From Vicinamibacteraceae bacterium (GTDB lineage: Bacteria > Acidobacteriota > Vicinamibacteria > Marinacidobacterales > Marinacidobacteraceae): a stretch of 46,633 nucleotides of DNA. Under the pieces are notes generated by a model. The model worked only from the letters and a program-made list of their open reading frames with translations, was not told the DNA's origin and made no database searches. Location of the stretch: assembly GCA_012271265.1 (NCBI GenBank), contig JAAXGQ010000071.1, forward strand, positions 1-46,633, given 5' to 3'. The position numbers and the translations under genes are program-made. Shown in pieces: positions 42,231 through 46,633 of this stretch; the stretch's first letter is position 1; each line of letters opens with the position of its first letter.

Positions 42231-42332
42231 GCGAGCCCCCTGGCGGCTGAAGATCGTGCGCACTTCGGTCCCGACGAAACGCTCCAGATGGGGCGCCGGT
42301 GATCCGACCGGCACGACATCGCTGATGCGGTC
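42228..42332 (-). pseudogene. Possible C-terminal gene remnant after ggt
   Basis: After the ggt stop, one minus-strand frame reads as a protein-like tail, SDVVPVGSPAPHLERF then VGTEVRTIFSRQGAR, ending in TAG at 42228-42230. It has no start codon other than an internal GTG and its upstream part would overlap ggt in another frame. I read it as the tail of a displaced gene or a chance open frame; the family is unknown. Confidence 0.25.
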
Positions 42333-44085
42333 AGTACCCGAGCGCCATCGCTCCCGGCCGGCGCGGGTCGGCGTAGCCGTAATAGAGCCCATCCGAGAAC
42401 ATCACCGTCTGCAGGCTGCCCATGCCGGCGCTGAACTGCACGTCGTGGCCTCGGGCGCGCAGGGCCCGGATCACGTCGGGGCTGAAGCCGCTCTCCACCT
42501 CCAGCCGGTCCGGGCGCCACTGGTGGTGCATCCGGGGGCGCGCGGTGGCGTCGGCGATGTTCATGCCGTGCTCGAGCACATTCACCAGGAGCTGCAGGTT
42601 GGTGGTGATGATCCGGCTACCGCCGGGGCTGCCGGTGAGGAGGAAGGGCCGGCCGTCGCGCAGCACGATGATGGGGGTCATGGAGCTCACCGGCCGGCGT
42701 CCCGCGGCGATCTGGTTGTCCGCGCTTCCCAGCAGCCCGAAGGCGTCCGGGATGTCCGGGCGCAGCGTGAAGTTGCCGAGGTTGTTGTTCATGAGGATGC
42801 CGGTTCCCTCGATCACGACGCCCGAGCCGTAGGAGAACATCAGGGTGTAGGTGTTGACGAGCGCGTTGCCCTCGCGGTCAAGGATGGAGTAGTGCGTGGT
42901 CTCCGAGCTCTCGTACGCGGCCAGGTCGCCCGGCCCGATGTCCGATGACGGGCGGGCGCTGCTGAGCGAGATGCCCCGCGCCAGCTCCGCCGCATAGTCC
43001 TTGCTGGTGAGGGCCGCGACCGGCAGATCGAGGTGGTCCGGGTCGCCCAGGTACCTGCTCCGGTCTGCGTACGCCAGCTTCATCGCCTCGGCCATGACGT
43101 GCATGGCGTCGGCGCTCCCGTAGCCCATCTCCTTCAGGGGGAAGTTCTCGAAGATGTTCAGCATCTGGACGATGTGCATCCCGCCCGAGCTGGGCGCGGA
43201 CATGGCCGCAATCTCGTAGCCCCGGAAGGCGCCACGCACCGGCTCCCGCTCCACGACGCGATAGTGGGCCAGATCCTCCATGGTGATCAGGCCGTTGTGC
43301 CGTTCCATGTCGGCGGCGATGCGCCGGGCGATCTCGCCCCTGTAGAAGGCGTCGGCGCCTCCCTCGGCGATCTGCTCCAGCGTCCAGGCCAGATCAGGCT
43401 GCCGGTAGAGGTCGCCGACCTCGTAGTTGGAGCCGTCGGGCCTGTAGAACTTGGCCCGGGACGCCGGGTTCGCGCTGAGCCGGGGCTTGCTGCGGGCGAG
43501 GTTCACGGCCAGGTCCTCCCACACCACCATGCCGTCGCGCGCCAGATCGATGGCGGGCTGGGCCACCTCGCGCCAGCTCATGGTGCCGTAGTTGCGCAGC
43601 AGGTGGTCGAAGCCGGCCACCGAGGCGGGAATCGCCGACGACTTGTGGCTGAAGCGGTACTCGTCGTTGTCGACCTCCCCGTCGGCGCCGAAGAACATGT
43701 CGGCGTGCGCGGCGGCGGGCGCGGTCTCGCGGAAGTCCACCACCACCGTCCGGTCCTCCTCGGCCAGGTGCAGCAGGATGAACCCGCCGCCCCCCACATT
43801 GCCCGCCCGGGGCAGAGTCACGGCCAGCGCCAGGCCCACCGCCACCCCTGCGTCGATGGCGTTGCCGCCCCGGCGCAGGATCTCCACCCCGATCCCGGTG
43901 GCCAGGAAGTTCTGGCTGGCCACCATGCCGTTCCGTCCAACCACCGGGTGGTGGATGGCGTTGTAGGTGTTGATGGGGGCCTGAGCCGTCGGCGCCTGAG
44001 CGAAGGCCGCGCCGGAGGGAGCGATGGCCGCTAGAACCAGTGCGGTGCAACGTCGTGCGAGCGGTGGTTGGGTCATCGAATGCAT
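42331..44085 (-). CDS. ggt: Gamma-glutamyltransferase
   Basis: A 584-residue periplasmic Ntn hydrolase that cleaves gamma-glutamyl bonds such as glutathione and self-processes into two subunits. A signal peptide (1-29, ending AFA-Q) is followed by the large subunit (MVASQNFLATGIGVEILRRGGNAIDA in part). The processing/nucleophile threonine is in ESSETTHYSILDREGN, at about residue 397. Small-subunit landmarks are NTYTLMFSYGSG, NNLGNF, PVSSMTP and GSPGGSRIITT. The length matches E. coli Ggt. Start at 44085, with a second ATG 9 nt later. It is divergent from the NHL lipoprotein gene. Confidence 0.95.
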   Translation of the reverse strand: MHSMTQPPLARRCTALVLAAIAPSGAAFAQAPTAQAPINTYNAIHHPVVGRNGMVASQNFLATGIGVEILRRGGNAIDAGVAVGLALAVTLPRAGNVGGGGFILLHLAEEDRTVVVDFRETAPAAAHADMFFGADGEVDNDEYRFSHKSSAIPASVAGFDHLLRNYGTMSWREVAQPAIDLARDGMVVWEDLAVNLARSKPRLSANPASRAKFYRPDGSNYEVGDLYRQPDLAWTLEQIAEGGADAFYRGEIARRIAADMERHNGLITMEDLAHYRVVEREPVRGAFRGYEIAAMSAPSSGGMHIVQMLNIFENFPLKEMGYGSADAMHVMAEAMKLAYADRSRYLGDPDHLDLPVAALTSKDYAAELARGISLSSARPSSDIGPGDLAAYESSETTHYSILDREGNALVNTYTLMFSYGSGVVIEGTGILMNNNLGNFTLRPDIPDAFGLLGSADNQIAAGRRPVSSMTPIIVLRDGRPFLLTGSPGGSRIITTNLQLLVNVLEHGMNIADATARPRMHHQWRPDRLEVESGFSPDVIRALRARGHDVQFSAGMGSLQTVMFSDGLYYGYADPRRPGAMALGY

Positions 44086-44409
44086 GGTCTCGTCATCCCG
44101 TCGAGGGTCTGTCCGGATGGCCTGCGCCGTGCCGGACGAAGTCCCTGGTGTGCCGTTGTCGGGCCTTCCTCCCGATCTTACGCCCGGGGCCTGACATTCC
44201 TGCGAGCCGAAGTCCCGCGGATCCCCACGGGCACCGGAGGGTGGTCGATGGCGGCAGGAACGCCAGGACCGGTCAGGCGCCGTGACTTCCGCGCGGGCCG
44301 CGGAGAGGGCGAGGTTCGTGACCGGGTCGGAGGGATCGTGGGCAAAACCGGAGAAAATGGGGAGGGCGGCTCACCGCCTTCGCCGTCGAGCCCCCGGGAG
44401 GTCATGTCC
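44086..44409. other. Divergent intergenic region, ggt / NHL lipoprotein
   Basis: A 324-bp gap between two divergent genes, so it should contain both promoters. I found no convincing -10/-35 pair, operator repeat, RNA gene or terminator. Open frames in it lack start signals and have noise-like composition. GGGAGG at its right end is the ribosome site for the NHL gene. Confidence 0.5.
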
Positions 44410-45579
44410 ATGAAGATCCATCGCACCACGAAGACCCTGCTCGCGGCGGTCGGACTCGCACTGCTGGCCGCCTGCGGCGCCGGGAGTGCGGTTGACCCGG
44501 CGGACGTGGCATCGACGAGCCCGGGGTTCAAGGGCGGGGACGACCGGACCGGGGAGTACAACGCGGTCCCGGGCTGGTGGAAGCCCGCGCCGGACCATGG
44601 GGAGCCCTGGGGCTGGGGACAGGTCTCGGCCGTGGCGGTGGACACCCCGGACCGGATCATCATCGGCATCTGGGGCGACCGGGACGCGGAGGGGAACGAG
44701 CGCGAGGGCAGCACGAACTACCTCGTCGTCGTGGACCGGGACGGCAACATCACCGAGAACTGGTCCCGATGGGACGACTTCTTCAACAAGCCCCATCAGC
44801 TCTACATCAGCCCGTACGACCCCGAGCGCCACGTCTGGCTGGTCGAACGCGGCGGCGGCAGGAACGTCCACATGCAGGTCCTCAAGTTCACCAACGACGG
44901 CAGCGAGATGGTGATGCGGCTCTTCGACCCGGACCATCCCACGACCCGGGCCGAGGCGCGCGCCAATCCGAATCCGGGCCCGTTCGAATATGGCGACCCC
45001 TCGGTGATGGCGTTCCTGCCGAACGGTGACTTCCTGGTGGGTGACGGTTACTGGCACTCGCGCATCATCAAGTACAACGCCGAAGGTGAATACCTGATGG
45101 AGTGGGGGGAACTCGGGGACGGCCCGGGCCAGTTCGACCTGATCCACGGACTCGCGGTGGACCGTGACCGCCGGGTCTACGTGGGCGACCGCGTGAACAA
45201 CCGCATCCAGCTCTTCACCGAGGACGGCGAATTCCTCGAAGAGTGGACGGACATTGCCGATCCGGTGGGGGTCTTCGTCGACGAGCACGACGCCGTCTGG
45301 GTGATTTCGGCCATGCTGAACCGCATCCTCAAGTTCAACATGGACGGCGAACTCCAGTACTACCTGGGCGCCTACGGGGGCACGCGGGGCGGCTTCCCCG
45401 GCGGTCTTTCACGCCCGCACCAGATGGATGTGGACCAGGAGGGCAACCTCTACGTGGCGAGTTGGGACGGCGGCTGGATGGACAAGTTCATTCCCAGGCC
45501 CAACGCCGACCCGAGCAGGCTGGTAGGCAAACCTCTCGTCCTGGACCTCCCGCCCTCCATCACCGACTCGACCCAATAG
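44410..45579 (+). CDS. NHL-repeat beta-propeller lipoprotein
   Basis: A 389-residue exported protein. The lipobox LLAAC follows a hydrophobic signal, so the mature protein is lipid-anchored. The rest is about six NHL blades with the pattern 'G..LA VD..G.VYV.D...NRI..F..DGE' (for example RRVYVGDRVNNRIQLF), and it is rich in Asp and Trp. NHL propellers mostly bind ligands or proteins; the peptidylglycine lyase subgroup is catalytic, but its metal site was not identified here. I chose the ATG at 44410, 8 nt after GGGAGG, over the ATG at 44404, which is too close to that site. It follows no other gene and is convergent with comF. Confidence 0.85.
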   Translation: MKIHRTTKTLLAAVGLALLAACGAGSAVDPADVASTSPGFKGGDDRTGEYNAVPGWWKPAPDHGEPWGWGQVSAVAVDTPDRIIIGIWGDRDAEGNEREGSTNYLVVVDRDGNITENWSRWDDFFNKPHQLYISPYDPERHVWLVERGGGRNVHMQVLKFTNDGSEMVMRLFDPDHPTTRAEARANPNPGPFEYGDPSVMAFLPNGDFLVGDGYWHSRIIKYNAEGEYLMEWGELGDGPGQFDLIHGLAVDRDRRVYVGDRVNNRIQLFTEDGEFLEEWTDIADPVGVFVDEHDAVWVISAMLNRILKFNMDGELQYYLGAYGGTRGGFPGGLSRPHQMDVDQEGNLYVASWDGGWMDKFIPRPNADPSRLVGKPLVLDLPPSITDSTQ

Positions 45580-45743
45580 GTCTGGAGCGGGCCGGTTCTC
45601 CCGGGCGGCGTCCGTCCTTGCGATGTGTCGAGCGGCGTTCCATGCGGCTCAGCGGAGAGGCGAGGGTCTCGCGGGCAGTTTCGAGAATCCGGATCGATCG
45701 TCAGCAGCCTGTTGGCCGGCTGACGGACCCTCCGGTCTCCTGA

Positions 45744-46517
45744 TCAGAGGGTTCGGGCGAAGGTGGCGACATCCACCGGGCCGGCGCCAGCGGACCGAAG
45801 GCAGCGAACCGCCGCCTCGACGGTGCTGCCGGTGGTGACCACGTCGTCCACCAGCAGCAGCGGCTTCCCCCGGAGCCGGGCCGGCAAACGACCCGCCCGC
45901 ACCCGGAACGACCCGGCCGGACTCCGCCGCCGCCGCGACCGCGAAAGCGTCGTCTGCGACGGACGCCAGCGCCGCGTCAGCACCCGACGGGCCAGCGGGA
46001 CGGCGAGCGACCGGGCGACCGGACGGGCGATCAGCTCCGCCTGGTTGAAGCCGCGCCGGAGCTGCCGCCGGCGCGGCAGCGGCATCGCCACCGTCGCCGC
46101 GGGCGGCGGACCGGCGGTCCCGAGGTCCTCGCTTCGATCCGCAATCAGGAACGCCTCTGCCACGACCCGGCCCACCGCTCGTCCAAGCACTTCGCGGCGG
46201 CGGAACTTGAGCTCCAGCACGGCCCGGCGGAACACCCCTTCGTAGGGCGCCGCCGCCACCGCCATCCGGAACGGCGGGCGCCGCCGCCGGCACGGTCCGC
46301 AGAGACCGGGCGCCACCCCGGGAGCGAAGAAGAGTCCGCAACGCCCGCAGGACGGCGTAACCAGCGGGGTCAGCGACGCCGCACAACCCCGGCACATCGG
46401 ACCGAGGAACGGATCAGGCAGCGGCCCGTCGCAAAGGCAGCAGGGAACCGGAAAGACGAGCTGTCCGAACGCGCGCCGGAGCCGCGCCGCACTCCAACCT
46501 TCAGCTGGCAAGGACAA
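45744..46517 (-). CDS. ComF-family phosphoribosyltransferase-like protein
   Basis: A 257-residue ComF/GntX-type protein, associated with DNA uptake in competent bacteria though present widely. Two N-terminal zinc-ribbon pairs are CCLC...CRGC and CGRC...CGPC. Then come the ComF core (VPLPRRRQLRRGFNQAELIA pattern, here MPLPRRRQLRRGFNQ) and the PRPP-binding loop LLLVDDVVTTGSTVEA near the C-terminus. The start at 46517 is a TTG with no strong ribosome site and is uncertain. 116 bp of unannotated sequence follow to the window edge. Confidence 0.88.
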   Translation of the reverse strand: MSLPAEGWSAARLRRAFGQLVFPVPCCLCDGPLPDPFLGPMCRGCAASLTPLVTPSCGRCGLFFAPGVAPGLCGPCRRRRPPFRMAVAAAPYEGVFRRAVLELKFRRREVLGRAVGRVVAEAFLIADRSEDLGTAGPPPAATVAMPLPRRRQLRRGFNQAELIARPVARSLAVPLARRVLTRRWRPSQTTLSRSRRRRSPAGSFRVRAGRLPARLRGKPLLLVDDVVTTGSTVEAAVRCLRSAGAGPVDVATFARTL

Positions 46518-46633
46518 TCCCCACGGAAACGCCGCCGCCCCGAGCGGGGCCTTCCGAACCCGACCTGAGCCCGGACCCGACTGCGAACGCGGCCCTAGGA
46601 GCCTGCGCTGCAGAAACTTGCCGGGCGCTGGGG

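Noticed and set aside
42290-42316. Another REP hairpin (GCGCCGGTG..ACCGGC)
   Set aside because: It lacks the GGAG head and the conserved 4-nt loop; probably chance in GC-rich DNA.
1-46633. tRNA, rRNA, riboswitch, prophage or insertion-sequence transposase
   Set aside because: Gaps between genes were read on both strands and none showed a cloverleaf, transposase motif or attachment site.

Overview
This 46.6 kb window comes from a very GC-rich bacterial chromosome. It carries only housekeeping and metabolic genes, with no phage, plasmid or transposase gene. The cell is predicted to have a meso-diaminopimelate peptidoglycan (DNPR motif in MurE), secreted lipoproteins, c-type cytochromes and a PQQ dehydrogenase, which points to a diderm aerobe. 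The gene set and dispersed palindromic repeats would fit Acidobacteriota or a neighbouring phylum. That placement is an inference, because the window has no rRNA or ribosomal protein gene.

Layout. (1) 1-252: palindromic repeats at the left edge. (2) 286-3781, minus: a three-gene operon for a di-haem cytochrome c, a PQQ dehydrogenase and a beta-propeller lipoprotein. (3) 3896-6231, plus and divergent: a GcvT/DmdA-type folate methyltransferase overlapping a Rieske non-haem-iron oxygenase, probably a demethylation module. (4) 6357-9206: methionyl-tRNA synthetase and a histidine-rich membrane protein of unknown function. (5) 9327-10493: a tandem array of about 190 bp units built from opposed REP-like hairpins. 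(6) 10612-16829: ispG, a DoxX protein, an aminotransferase, citrate synthase, an FAD amine oxidoreductase and pgeF.

(7) 16902-33436, minus: a nearly complete division and cell-wall (dcw) cluster. In transcription order it is mraZ-rsmH-ftsL-ftsI-murE-murF-mraY-murD-ftsW-murG-murC-ftsQ-ftsA-ftsZ, followed by pgeF. Most junctions are 1-8 bp overlaps, so translation is probably coupled. murB and ddl are absent from the cluster. A three-copy 10-bp-spaced TTCCA operator precedes mraZ and is the likely MraZ autoregulatory site.

(8) 33677-39545: a type IIA topoisomerase B subunit, a degenerate YchF-like protein, the topoisomerase A subunit and a DUF2752 membrane protein. (9) 39570-42139, minus: a chain of overlapping genes for a P1-nuclease-like secreted protein, an ECF-type sigma factor, a STAS anti-sigma antagonist, a small unknown protein and a DUF1573 protein. 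(10) 42331-46517: gamma-glutamyltransferase, a divergent NHL-propeller lipoprotein, and ComF.

The most unusual items are the REP-like arrays, which show a covarying stem base pair and lie in opposite orientation around a 9 kb segment. Also notable are the Rieske/GcvT pair, the histidine-rich membrane protein, a YchF-like protein lacking GTPase motifs, a P1-nuclease-like protein lacking several metal ligands, and FtsZ with an altered tubulin signature. No RNA gene or CRISPR array was seen.
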